NCBI GenBank assembly: GCA_964442135.1
Contig: CAYTYN010000014.1
Location: 1-31,906 of the forward strand
Origin: Avanaerovorax sp964442135
GTDB taxonomy: Bacteria; Bacillota; Clostridia; Peptostreptococcales; Anaerovoracaceae
Length of the DNA stretch: 31,906 bases
Direction: 5' to 3'
Part shown: positions 1-6,669 of the stretch, piece by piece
How the letters are laid out: every line of letters starts with the position of its first letter
How positions within the stretch are numbered: the first letter of the stretch is position 1
Position numbers and translations under genes: made by a program
The notes under the pieces: model-generated
Told to the model about the DNA's origin: nothing
Seen by the model: the letters and a program-made list of their open reading frames with translations, nothing else
Database searches by the model: none

Positions 1-8
1 ACTTAAGC

Positions 9-1523
9 TTAAGCCTCCATGGCCTTCATAGCCAGTTCCTTTTCGGCTTCTCTCTCTTCCAGTATCTTCTGATATTCTTCCTCCGTCATCTTTTCCATTG
101 TAATTCCGGTAAATCCGAATATTACCGATACTATCGGGTTCAACCAGCAGAGTATGGCGAACGGTATGTATGCGCTGTTTACTCCTAAGAACTGTCTCAT
201 AGTAGCTCCGCAGGTGTTCCACGGGAAGAAGTTCGAAGTAAGGGTGCCGCAGTCCTCCAGACATCTGGACAGGTTCTTCGGTGCAAGTCTTCTGTCCTCG
301 AAGGCTTCCTTGAACATTCTGCCCGGCAGTACCAGAGCCAGATACTGGTCGCAGCATAACGCATTTACTATCAGGCAGGAAAGCTCCGTAGCCAGAACCA
401 GTCCGCCGACGCCCTTTGCCATCTTGAGCAGCGTTCCTGCAAGAGACGACATCATTCCGGTAGAGTCCATTACGCCGCCGAAGCACATGGCGCATATTAT
501 GATGGATATGGTCCACATGAATCCCTGCATTCCGCTGGCGCTGAGGAGGCCGGACAGCTCTTCTATAACGTCCGAGGCTCCTTCAGGCACGTTACCCATG
601 GATATACCGTTGTTGAGTATGTAGAAGATATTGTTGATAATACCGGAACCCAGTCCGAGGTCTCCGGATCTTTCCAGAGCGGCCTCTACGTGAGCCTGGT
701 TGAGGAACATAAACGGTACGCCGATCAATACTCCGCCTATGAGGCCCGGTATCGCAGGCAGCTTAAAGGCTACCATTAGTATTACGAATAAAGGCGGTAT
801 GAGAGCCCACAGGCTTATGTTGGTAGAGCCCTGTATAAATTCCGTGATCTCTTCTACTATCGACAGATCTACTTCGTTGTCGGAAGCGTACATGAAGCCC
901 ATTACCGCATAAGCTACAAGAGCTACTACGAGCGATACGCCGGTAGTATAGATCATGTGCTTGATATGATCGAATAGGGTAGCGCCTGCCATTGCAGGAG
1001 CCAGGTTGGTGGTATCGGACAAAGGCGACATCTTGTCTCCGAAGTATGCTCCCGATATTACCGCTCCGGCAGTCATTGCCGTGGGGAAGCCTAAAGCCGT
1101 ACCTACGCCTATGAGCGCCACACCCATCGAACCTGCCGTAGACCAAGAGGATCCCGTTGCCAGGGACACTATCGCGCACAGTATGCATGCCGTTACCAGG
1201 AACACCGACGGACTTATTACCTTTATACCATAATACATCATCGAAGGTATGGTTCCCGCTGCCATCCACGAGGCTATCAGGCATCCCAGTATGCCCAGGA
1301 TCAGAACTGCCTGCATGGATCTTTTGATGGAAGCTAAGATACCCTGTTCAAGATATGCCCATTTCCATCCGTTGATTTTTGCCACTATAGTAGCTACTGC
1401 CGTAGCCAAGATCAGTGCGATATGCGGCTCGCCTCCGTTGTCCATCAATATGGACCACATCAGGAAGCCTATCATCGCCAGCATGACGATGACGCATTGC
1501 CACAGTGGTACTTTTTTACCCAT
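9..1523 (-). CDS. nhaC: NhaC-family Na+/H+ antiporter
   Basis: This is a polytopic membrane protein of 504 residues, predicted to exchange external protons for cytoplasmic Na+ at the cell membrane. The hydrophobic segments are spread along the whole chain. The conserved core ATGSSWSTAGSMG and the following GAVISGAYFGDKMSPLSDTT are typical of NhaC, with the charged GDKxSPLSDTT loop near residues 160-175. I chose the ATG at 1521-1523 because GGAGGA lies 7 bases upstream (1531-1536). An in-frame TTG at 1613 would add 30 basic residues, but it has no ribosome site and sits about 13 bases after the likely transcription start. The gene appears to be transcribed alone from the promoter at 1633-1661 through a foldable 100-base leader. 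Ion specificity cannot be told apart from malate/lactate-type NhaC relatives by sequence alone. Family assignment is firm. Confidence 0.93.
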   Translation of the reverse strand: MGKKVPLWQCVIVMLAMIGFLMWSILMDNGGEPHIALILATAVATIVAKINGWKWAYLEQGILASIKRSMQAVLILGILGCLIASWMAAGTIPSMMYYGIKVISPSVFLVTACILCAIVSLATGSSWSTAGSMGVALIGVGTALGFPTAMTAGAVISGAYFGDKMSPLSDTTNLAPAMAGATLFDHIKHMIYTTGVSLVVALVAYAVMGFMYASDNEVDLSIVEEITEFIQGSTNISLWALIPPLFVILMVAFKLPAIPGLIGGVLIGVPFMFLNQAHVEAALERSGDLGLGSGIINNIFYILNNGISMGNVPEGASDVIEELSGLLSASGMQGFMWTISIIICAMCFGGVMDSTGMMSSLAGTLLKMAKGVGGLVLATELSCLIVNALCCDQYLALVLPGRMFKEAFEDRRLAPKNLSRCLEDCGTLTSNFFPWNTCGATMRQFLGVNSAYIPFAILCWLNPIVSVIFGFTGITMEKMTEEEYQKILEEREAEKELAMKAMEA

Positions 1524-1626
1524 AAATAACGTCCTCCTTCTCTTTTTTGCTGAAGCGCGACAGCGATAAAGCGTTTGCCCCCATGGGGCGTTCGAGCCGA
1601 AACGCTTCAACAATGAAGTTATACTT
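1524..1626 (-). promoter_or_regulatory. Structured 5' leader of nhaC
   Basis: About 100 bases separate the predicted transcription start from the nhaC ATG. They hold several hairpins: CTTCA/TGAAG with a 4-base loop (1605-1618); an 8-bp outer stem AAGCGTTT/AAACGCTT (1569-1576 with 1600-1607) enclosing a 5-bp GCCCC/GGGGC stem (1577-1589); and GCTG/CAGC (1549-1564). The segment 1603-1609 can also pair with 1551-1557, so some helices are mutually exclusive. This arrangement could be regulatory; I cannot match it to a named riboswitch class. Confidence 0.4.
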
Positions 1627-1632
1627 TTGAAA

Positions 1633-1661
1633 ATAGTACGTTATTTTTACGTTCGAGACAA
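1633..1661 (-). promoter_or_regulatory. Promoter of nhaC
   Basis: Reading on the minus strand, TTGTCT (1656-1661) and TACTAT (1633-1638) are separated by exactly 17 bases, a good sigma-A-type match. Transcription would begin near 1626. Confidence 0.6.
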
Positions 1662-1725
1662 TTACCCACGGGTATATGCCTAACTAAACTTTAGTATTAA
1701 CAGGCTTCGACACTTAAAAATGGCG

Positions 1726-1753
1726 AAAAAATAAGGTCACCTCAGAGGTGACC
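1726..1753 (-). terminator. Terminator after the CCA-enzyme-like gene
   Basis: An almost perfect 9-bp inverted repeat, GGTCACCTC/GAGGTGACC with a one-base centre (1735-1753), is followed on the minus strand by TTATTTTTT (1726-1734). It lies 52 bases after the stop of the gene at 1805-3124. Confidence 0.75.
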
Positions 1754-1804
1754 CGGTTTATTTTAGTTGTTATAGTCCTTTTTTCGTCTTTTGCTGCCAT
1801 CCTT

Positions 1805-3124
1805 CTACTTTATCCATCTTATTCCCCGCATGGCCGCGGCAAGCTTATTTCTGCTGTAGAGGGCTGCCAGCTTCATCAGCTCATCCCTGTTGTTCTTCTC
1901 CGGATAGACGTGAAGCGCTTCCGCCATCATCTTCAAGATCTTCTCCGCATTGGCCTCTGTGCATATGCCCGCCTCTATGAGATCCTCCGCGTCTATCTTT
2001 AAATCCTCAGGAAAGATCGGCTCTCTGTACCTCAGGATCTCGTCGAGCATATACATCTTGCTCTTTATCTTAGTGTCGATATGGTAGTCGAATACTATTC
2101 TCTGGGCCTTTTCCAAATTTAAAAGATACTCGTAGCGATCCATACCTCTCTCGTATATGAACTTTTTCAGAGCCGGCTTGGTTCTGGAGAAGTACAGCTT
2201 GGCCATATCCGTCACCGCGTCTATAAGGTGCTGCTCCGTCTTCTCGTCAAACCTCAGCCTCTCGATGGCCGGCCTTATCTTTCTCTTGTCTATGCAGGAA
2301 AAGAACAGACCCAGCCTCCGCGCCTCGACCGGCTTGGAGCGGTCGATATTACGGCTCAGCAGGAGCAGATCGTTCACCTCCCGCTTGGAGAGCCTATCTA
2401 CGACGTCCCTGCCTATCACGGCGGCTACCATACCGGTCTCTAAGAGTATTTCTAAACCCTTCCCAGCCGTATTGTCGGCGGAAATGAGCATGGTAAATTC
2501 TTCTCTTATCTTGTCTGCGTCTACCGTCTCTAAGAGATCCCTGTTTCTTAATATGGCCTCGTATACCGGCTTATCTACGTCGAAGCCGCATTGAGAGGCC
2601 AGTCTGGCAACCTTCAGCATCAAGACCGGCTGCTTTCTGAAGGCCTCGTCCGCATCGCCGACAGTTCTTATGAGCTTTTTCTTTATATCGTCCCGTCCCC
2701 CGAAAGGGTCTACGATTTCATTTTGATTTTCGGCTATGGCGTCCATGGTAAAGCCTTCTTCAGCCAGCTCGCATATTATGGGACGCTCGTCCCCGACGCC
2801 GTCCTCTCCGCCGTCGGCTCGGATAAGCTTTTTGTATCTGCCAAGGTCTATTATTAAACCCGTCTCCTCGAGTTCGCCGTCTTTCCCCATGACCTCCTCG
2901 ATATATTCAAAGCGGAGAACCTCATATTTTTCACTTAAGACCCTCGCCTCCGGAAACGTCCCTTTCATAAATTCTATCCCGGCGTCTGTGACCAGATCCC
3001 AGCCGTAGGGATTGCGACCCAGCATGGATTCACGGATACATTCTCCCGTTATGAATACCTCGTATCCGGCATCTCGCAGGGACACCATTATATTGCGGAC
3101 TTCTTTAGGCAGTCTCACTAACAT
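1805..3124 (-). CDS. CCA-adding enzyme / poly(A) polymerase homologue with degraded active site
   Basis: The 439-residue protein has the class II tRNA nucleotidyltransferase layout: an N-terminal nucleotidyltransferase head (about 1-160), then an all-alpha RNA-binding body, at the normal family length. However, key motifs are altered. The usual GGxVRD...DWD box reads GECIRES...YGWD, so the first catalytic Asp is Gly41 and only Asp43 remains. The RRDFT motif reads EEGFT (122-126). The template-reading EDxxR helix reads KQPVL (164-168). Surrounding landmarks such as IVDPFGG and LIRTVGD are intact, so the alignment is secure. A good site (GGAGG, 3132-3136) precedes the ATG. Either it has a non-catalytic or altered role, or it is decaying while still open. 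Both tRNA genes at the other end of the window already encode CCA. Confidence 0.85.
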   Translation of the reverse strand: MLVRLPKEVRNIMVSLRDAGYEVFITGECIRESMLGRNPYGWDLVTDAGIEFMKGTFPEARVLSEKYEVLRFEYIEEVMGKDGELEETGLIIDLGRYKKLIRADGGEDGVGDERPIICELAEEGFTMDAIAENQNEIVDPFGGRDDIKKKLIRTVGDADEAFRKQPVLMLKVARLASQCGFDVDKPVYEAILRNRDLLETVDADKIREEFTMLISADNTAGKGLEILLETGMVAAVIGRDVVDRLSKREVNDLLLLSRNIDRSKPVEARRLGLFFSCIDKRKIRPAIERLRFDEKTEQHLIDAVTDMAKLYFSRTKPALKKFIYERGMDRYEYLLNLEKAQRIVFDYHIDTKIKSKMYMLDEILRYREPIFPEDLKIDAEDLIEAGICTEANAEKILKMMAEALHVYPEKNNRDELMKLAALYSRNKLAAAMRGIRWIK

Positions 3125-3251
3125 TATTTTTCCTCCTCAGCCTATATCGTCTCATAAATCCTCCTGTTTCCGGCGTCCGTATCCTATCGCTGAAACCGCC
3201 CTGATCTGTGGAAGCGAGAGCGTCCCCCATATCGGACATTATCTCTGTCAT
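3105..3251 (-). CDS. Possible small ORF or leader peptide before the CCA-enzyme homologue
   Basis: A 48-codon frame starts with ATG at 3249-3251 after AAAGG and runs 20 bases into the downstream gene in another frame. An internal ATG at 3153-3155, preceded by CAGGAGGATTT, would give a 16-residue very basic peptide ending at the same stop. The strong internal ribosome site could couple translation to the downstream gene. No homology is recognised, so coding status is doubtful. Confidence 0.22.
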   Translation of the reverse strand: MTEIMSDMGDALASTDQGGFSDRIRTPETGGFMRRYRLRRKNNVSETA

Positions 3252-3279
3252 AGCCTTTCTTTACATGAGGTTATCGTAT

Positions 3280-3308
3280 ATTATATAATAAAGAGGCACC
3301 GCCCGCAA
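3280..3308 (-). promoter_or_regulatory. Promoter of the CCA-enzyme homologue
   Basis: On the minus strand, TTGCGG (3303-3308) and a perfect TATAAT (3280-3285) are 17 bases apart. The -35 hexamer is one arm of an inverted repeat CCGCAA/TTGCGG with its other arm at 3327-3332. The stretch 3309-3418 between this and the divergent promoter holds nothing else that I recognise. Confidence 0.6.
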
Positions 3309-3418
3309 GGTAGGAAAGACGCAGTTTTGCGGCAACGTCAACATCTGTTCCCTTATATTCTGAAGGTCTTTTGTATGGCGGCTTACAAGCTTTTTGTTTT
3401 TCTCCTTTGCTCTTTCTT

Positions 3419-3446
3419 TTGAAAAAACTTCGCGTTATGTTATAAT
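3419..3446 (+). promoter_or_regulatory. Strong plus-strand promoter
   Basis: TTGAAA (3419-3424) and TATAAT (3441-3446) are separated by 16 bases, close to consensus. A ribosome-site-like AGGAGG follows at 3471-3476. It would drive the dihydroorotase-like remnant and then the transferase at 3667. Confidence 0.65.
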
Positions 3447-3457
3447 GTACTGGAAAC

Positions 3458-3622
3458 ATTGGTATCAAACAGGAGGTCATCTCTTCGGAAACTGTATTCA
3501 TAAAAAACAGCAGAGCCGCAGACCCGAAGCAAGGTCTTGACGCTGTGACTAACGTCTGTATAAGAGACGGTAAGGTTATCTGCGTCACAAGGGACAGGTC
3601 GCCCTTGAAACCGATAATATAG
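3458..3622 (+). pseudogene. Dihydroorotase (PyrC)-like N-terminal remnant
   Basis: Read from the frame of 3458, this stretch encodes FIKNSRAADPKQGLDAV followed by TNVCIRDGKVICV, then stops with TAG at 3620-3622. This is the start pattern of dihydroorotases (IKNxxxxDPxxGxD...DVxIxDGKI). No metal-binding HxH region follows, and no ATG, GTG or TTG opens the frame; only a non-standard ATT (3458) is available, upstream of the AGGAGG. I read it as a leftover of a larger gene, possibly pyrC or a related amidohydrolase, cut by a deletion that brought its promoter next to the gene at 3667. The match rests on about 30 residues. Confidence 0.5.
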
Positions 3623-3666
3623 TCAATGACCGACTGGACCGAAACATAAGAAGATAGGACGAATTT

Positions 3667-4806
3667 ATGAACTTAATTGTAAACCTGTGCAGGTTTTTCC
3701 TTAACCTTCTTTTCTCCGTAATGAAGCTTTTTCCCGTAAGAAAGAAGGTTGTTTTCCTGAGCCGGCAATCCAACGAGCCATCCCTCGACATCCTAAAGCT
3801 TGAAGAGGAAATAACGAAATCTCACCCCGACTACAGCGTCGTCATCCTATGCAAAACCATAGGCGAAGGGATATTTTCCAGAATAGCATACTGCTTCCAT
3901 ATTCTCAGGCAGATGCATCACCTTGCAAGTGGGGAAATAGTCATACTCGACTCATATTCCATAGCGGTGAGCCTTTTGAACATGAGAAGGCAGCTCCTCG
4001 TCATACAGATGTGGCATTCTGTGGGTACTATGAAAAAGTTTGCCTACAGCATTCTGGATAAGCCTGAGGGTTACTCTTCCCGCCTGGCTCATGTCATGAG
4101 AATGCATAGGGGATACGACTACATATTATGTGCCGGCGAAGGCTACAGATCCCATTTAGCAGAGGGCTTTGGCTACCCGGAGGATCGCATAGTCGTATTA
4201 CCTCTTCCACGGGTAGAGGTTCTTCAGGACGAAAATTATGCAAAACGGGTGAGGGAGAAGCTGACTGAAAGATATCCTCAGCTTTCAGATAGGAAAAATA
4301 TTCTCTATATTCCTACGTTCAGAAAGGGAAATTCAGAAAAGATCCGGTTTATGGAAGCGGTGGACGACTTGAAGAAAGCCTTTAAGGCCTATGAAGACCA
4401 TTACAATCTGATAATCAAGCCTCACCCTTTGTCCGGAGCCGAGGATGAGTACGAGGGGATTTCCTCCTTCGAGTTTCTCTTCGCAGCCGATTACGTCATA
4501 AGCGACTACAGCTGCATAATATACGAGGCCGCCATTCGCCATATCCCTCTCTTCTTCTATACCTACGATTACGATGCCTATATGGCAGACAGAGACACTT
4601 ACATAGACTATCCGACTGAAATCCCGGGAGGGATGTATTCGAATCCGGAGGATCTCCTCAAAGCCGTAGCGGCAGATGATTTCGATATGGAGCGCCAAGA
4701 GGATTTCCTGAGGAAATACGTGGATTACACCATGCCGAATATTATAAAATCAATGGTAGAGTTCATCTTCGATCACAGAAAAACCTTTGAAAATCCCCCA
4801 AGATGA
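3667..4806 (+). CDS. CDP-glycerol/CDP-ribitol glycerophosphotransferase-family protein (TagB/TagF-like)
   Basis: This 379-residue protein belongs to the CDP-glycerol:poly(glycerophosphate) glycerophosphotransferase family, which adds polyol phosphate to a wall or capsule glycan at the inner membrane face. Family marks seen are MWHSVGTMKKFAY (about 120-132), YIPTFRKG, IIKPHP, the ADYVISDYSCIIYEAA block and FFYTYDYDAY. The first 20 residues are hydrophobic and basic and may bind membrane. It lacks the long N-terminal extension of the second family member at 6662-8380 and resembles short primase-type members (TagB). The ATG has only a weak AGGA 8 bases upstream. It is transcribed towards the large glycopolymer locus and ends in a strong terminator. 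Acceptor and donor cannot be read from sequence. Confidence 0.88.
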   Translation: MNLIVNLCRFFLNLLFSVMKLFPVRKKVVFLSRQSNEPSLDILKLEEEITKSHPDYSVVILCKTIGEGIFSRIAYCFHILRQMHHLASGEIVILDSYSIAVSLLNMRRQLLVIQMWHSVGTMKKFAYSILDKPEGYSSRLAHVMRMHRGYDYILCAGEGYRSHLAEGFGYPEDRIVVLPLPRVEVLQDENYAKRVREKLTERYPQLSDRKNILYIPTFRKGNSEKIRFMEAVDDLKKAFKAYEDHYNLIIKPHPLSGAEDEYEGISSFEFLFAADYVISDYSCIIYEAAIRHIPLFFYTYDYDAYMADRDTYIDYPTEIPGGMYSNPEDLLKAVAADDFDMERQEDFLRKYVDYTMPNIIKSMVEFIFDHRKTFENPPR

Positions 4807-4810
4807 CATT

Positions 4811-4846
4811 GAGGGCAGTCCGTCAGACTGCCCTCGCCTTTTTTCC
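4811..4846 (+). terminator. Strong intrinsic terminator
   Basis: A perfect 10-bp stem, GAGGGCAGTC/GACTGCCCTC with loop CGTCA (4811-4835), is followed by GCCTTTTTT. It ends the plus-strand transcript. The minus-strand side has no T run, so its role for the convergent operon is unclear. Confidence 0.85.
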
Positions 4847-4848
4847 TG

Positions 4849-5892
4849 TCAACCCGGGAAAGAACCTTCCAAATATTCTACAGTTCTTCTTATTCCCTCG
4901 ATGAGAGAATAGCGCGGTTTCCAACCCAGCCCCTTAATCTTATCGCTTGACAGTATGCCTAGGGTGAACGGCGCCGCACCGGTATTTTCCTGCGTCTTCG
5001 GAATGTCAAATACCGGCTTCAACCCCCGCTCAGGGTACGCTCCTGCCATGGCCTCAGCCAACTCCTTTATTGAGACTGTCGACTCTTCACTGGAAATGTT
5101 ATAGACTATATCATCAGAGTTTAACAGAATGTAAAACAGTGCTCTGATTGAATCCCCTATGTACGTATACGTCCTGACCGCCGATCCGTCGCTCTTCAAC
5201 ACTATATCTTCGTTATTGATAACGTTTTTCAGAAAGTCGGCCTGTACCCTTCCGTCATCCACAGACATGCCGGGACCAAAGGTGTGAGCCAATCTGGCGA
5301 TCTTAGCGTTGATTCCGTACTGCTGCCTGTAGCAGACGCACATGGTCTCGGCTGCCTTTTTTCCCTCCGGATAGCAGGATCTCACATTGAGGGGATCTAC
5401 AAATCCATATGTATCCTCTGTGAACACCTTTTGACCTTCATAGGGCTGCCCGTATATCTCTCTGGAGGACACGAACAGATAACCCTTGCCTGAGCCTTTT
5501 CTCGCAGCCTCTAAGGTGTTGTAGGTTCCTATGGCGTTGGCCGCGATAGTGCCGGCGGGATCCTTCTTCATGATGAGAGGGCTTGCAGGGCTCGCCGCGT
5601 GAACTATATAGTCAAAGGTTGCCTCTGTAGCCACAGGCTCTGTCACGCTCTGGGCAATAACCTTTACCTTGCCCTGAACATCTTCGGGCAGCTTCTCAGG
5701 ATTCCTCACGAGAGCGTAGATTTCCATGCCGTAGTCCCACTTCTCGTTGATGGTGCAAAGGGTGCGCATCATATAGCTTCCTATCATCCCCGAAGCTCCC
5801 GTAATCAAAATGCTTTGGTTTTTAAGCTTTTCCCAGTTTAAATTATCACCTATGATATTTTCTATATCCTCGTATATGATGTCTAAATTCAT
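4849..5892 (-). CDS. Extended-SDR NAD-dependent sugar epimerase/dehydratase, last gene of the polymer operon
   Basis: The 347-residue protein has the nucleotide-binding GASGMIGSY near the N-terminus, the HAASPAS segment, SSREIYG and the catalytic CYPEGKK (Tyr-x3-Lys) of extended short-chain dehydrogenases. It resembles UDP-glucuronate decarboxylase and dTDP-glucose dehydratase types. I chose the ATG at 5890-5892 with GAGGA upstream. The GTG at 5907, next to the previous stop, has no ribosome site. It follows the TarI-like gene directly, so it may supply or modify the sugar or polyol that is activated as a CDP derivative, but the substrate is unknown. It is not a TarJ-type zinc alcohol dehydrogenase. 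Confidence 0.85.
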   Translation of the reverse strand: MNLDIIYEDIENIIGDNLNWEKLKNQSILITGASGMIGSYMMRTLCTINEKWDYGMEIYALVRNPEKLPEDVQGKVKVIAQSVTEPVATEATFDYIVHAASPASPLIMKKDPAGTIAANAIGTYNTLEAARKGSGKGYLFVSSREIYGQPYEGQKVFTEDTYGFVDPLNVRSCYPEGKKAAETMCVCYRQQYGINAKIARLAHTFGPGMSVDDGRVQADFLKNVINNEDIVLKSDGSAVRTYTYIGDSIRALFYILLNSDDIVYNISSEESTVSIKELAEAMAGAYPERGLKPVFDIPKTQENTGAAPFTLGILSSDKIKGLGWKPRYSLIEGIRRTVEYLEGSFPG

Positions 5893-5907
5893 CCTGCTTA
5901 TCCTCAC

Positions 5908-6669
5908 CTATTTTTTAAGCTTCTCCGGAACTTCCCTCTGGTTCAGGCCGAATACATCCTGTGTTTCCCTGTATTGAATCATAGCTCTAAAGATGTACAG
6001 ATCCTCCGGTGTAGTGACCTTAATGTTACCCCTGTTCCCCTCTACTAAAACGACCTCTTTGCCCAGTGTCCTCATAAGGGTGCAGCTGTCCACAATACCT
6101 TCGTACCTCTCATCCCTACCTCTGATTATCTCATGAGCTGAAAGTATATCCCCCAGATAAAAGCTCTGGGGCGCCTGCGCGGTGTAGAACTGGGACCGTT
6201 CAGGCGTGCCTCCTACGGTCTTTCCATCCACGCTCACAACAGGGGTCTCGTACATAGGCGTACAGGTTATGGCAGAGCCGTTTTCCTTTACGGATTCTAT
6301 TACATCGTCTATAAGCTCGGGAATAATGCAAGGCCTTACCCCGTCGTGAATCAAAACGATGTCCTCGTCGCCGCATTGCTCCGAACAAGCTACTAAGGCG
6401 TTATAAATGGAATCCTGCCCCGTCTCTCCGCCGGCTACTATATCCTTTACCTTGGTAATCCAGAACCGGTTCACAAGCCTCTTAAGCTTTCCCATATATT
6501 CAGCCTTGCAGGCCACGTATATTTCGTCGATGGCGGGATGATCCTCGAAAATCTCCAAGGTATGAATTATTATAGGTTTTCCGTTAACCTCGAGGAACTG
6601 CTTAGGAACTCCTGTTCCCATTCTCGCTCCGCTTCCTCCCGCGAAAATTATGGCTACGTTTTTACTCAT
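5908..6669 (-). CDS. tarI: TarI/IspD-family cytidylyltransferase
   Basis: A 253-residue nucleotidyltransferase that would activate a polyol phosphate with CTP to give a CDP-polyol. The signature loop is AIIFAGGSGARMGTGVPKQF (residues 6-25). Later come VLIHDGVRPCI and NIKVTTPEDL, all shared by TarI (ribitol-5-phosphate) and IspD (methylerythritol-4-phosphate). TarI is preferred because it sits beside a CDP-polyol polymer transferase. Its ATG overlaps the stop of that transferase by 8 bases, with AGGTG just upstream, which indicates translational coupling. The carboxy end is longer than in typical IspD. The actual polyol (ribitol, glycerol, arabinitol or another) is not determined by sequence. 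Confidence 0.82.
   Translation of the reverse strand: MSKNVAIIFAGGSGARMGTGVPKQFLEVNGKPIIIHTLEIFEDHPAIDEIYVACKAEYMGKLKRLVNRFWITKVKDIVAGGETGQDSIYNALVACSEQCGDEDIVLIHDGVRPCIIPELIDDVIESVKENGSAITCTPMYETPVVSVDGKTVGGTPERSQFYTAQAPQSFYLGDILSAHEIIRGRDERYEGIVDSCTLMRTLGKEVVLVEGNRGNIKVTTPEDLYIFRAMIQYRETQDVFGLNQREVPEKLKK

Noticed and set aside
3271..3588. 105-codon minus-strand frame across the divergent promoter region
   Set aside because: It runs through both promoters and antisense to the dihydroorotase-like remnant; the sequence has no domain character.
4811..4846. Bidirectional terminator also serving the minus-strand operon
   Set aside because: On the minus strand the stem is followed by AATGTC without a T run, so only plus-strand termination is supported.
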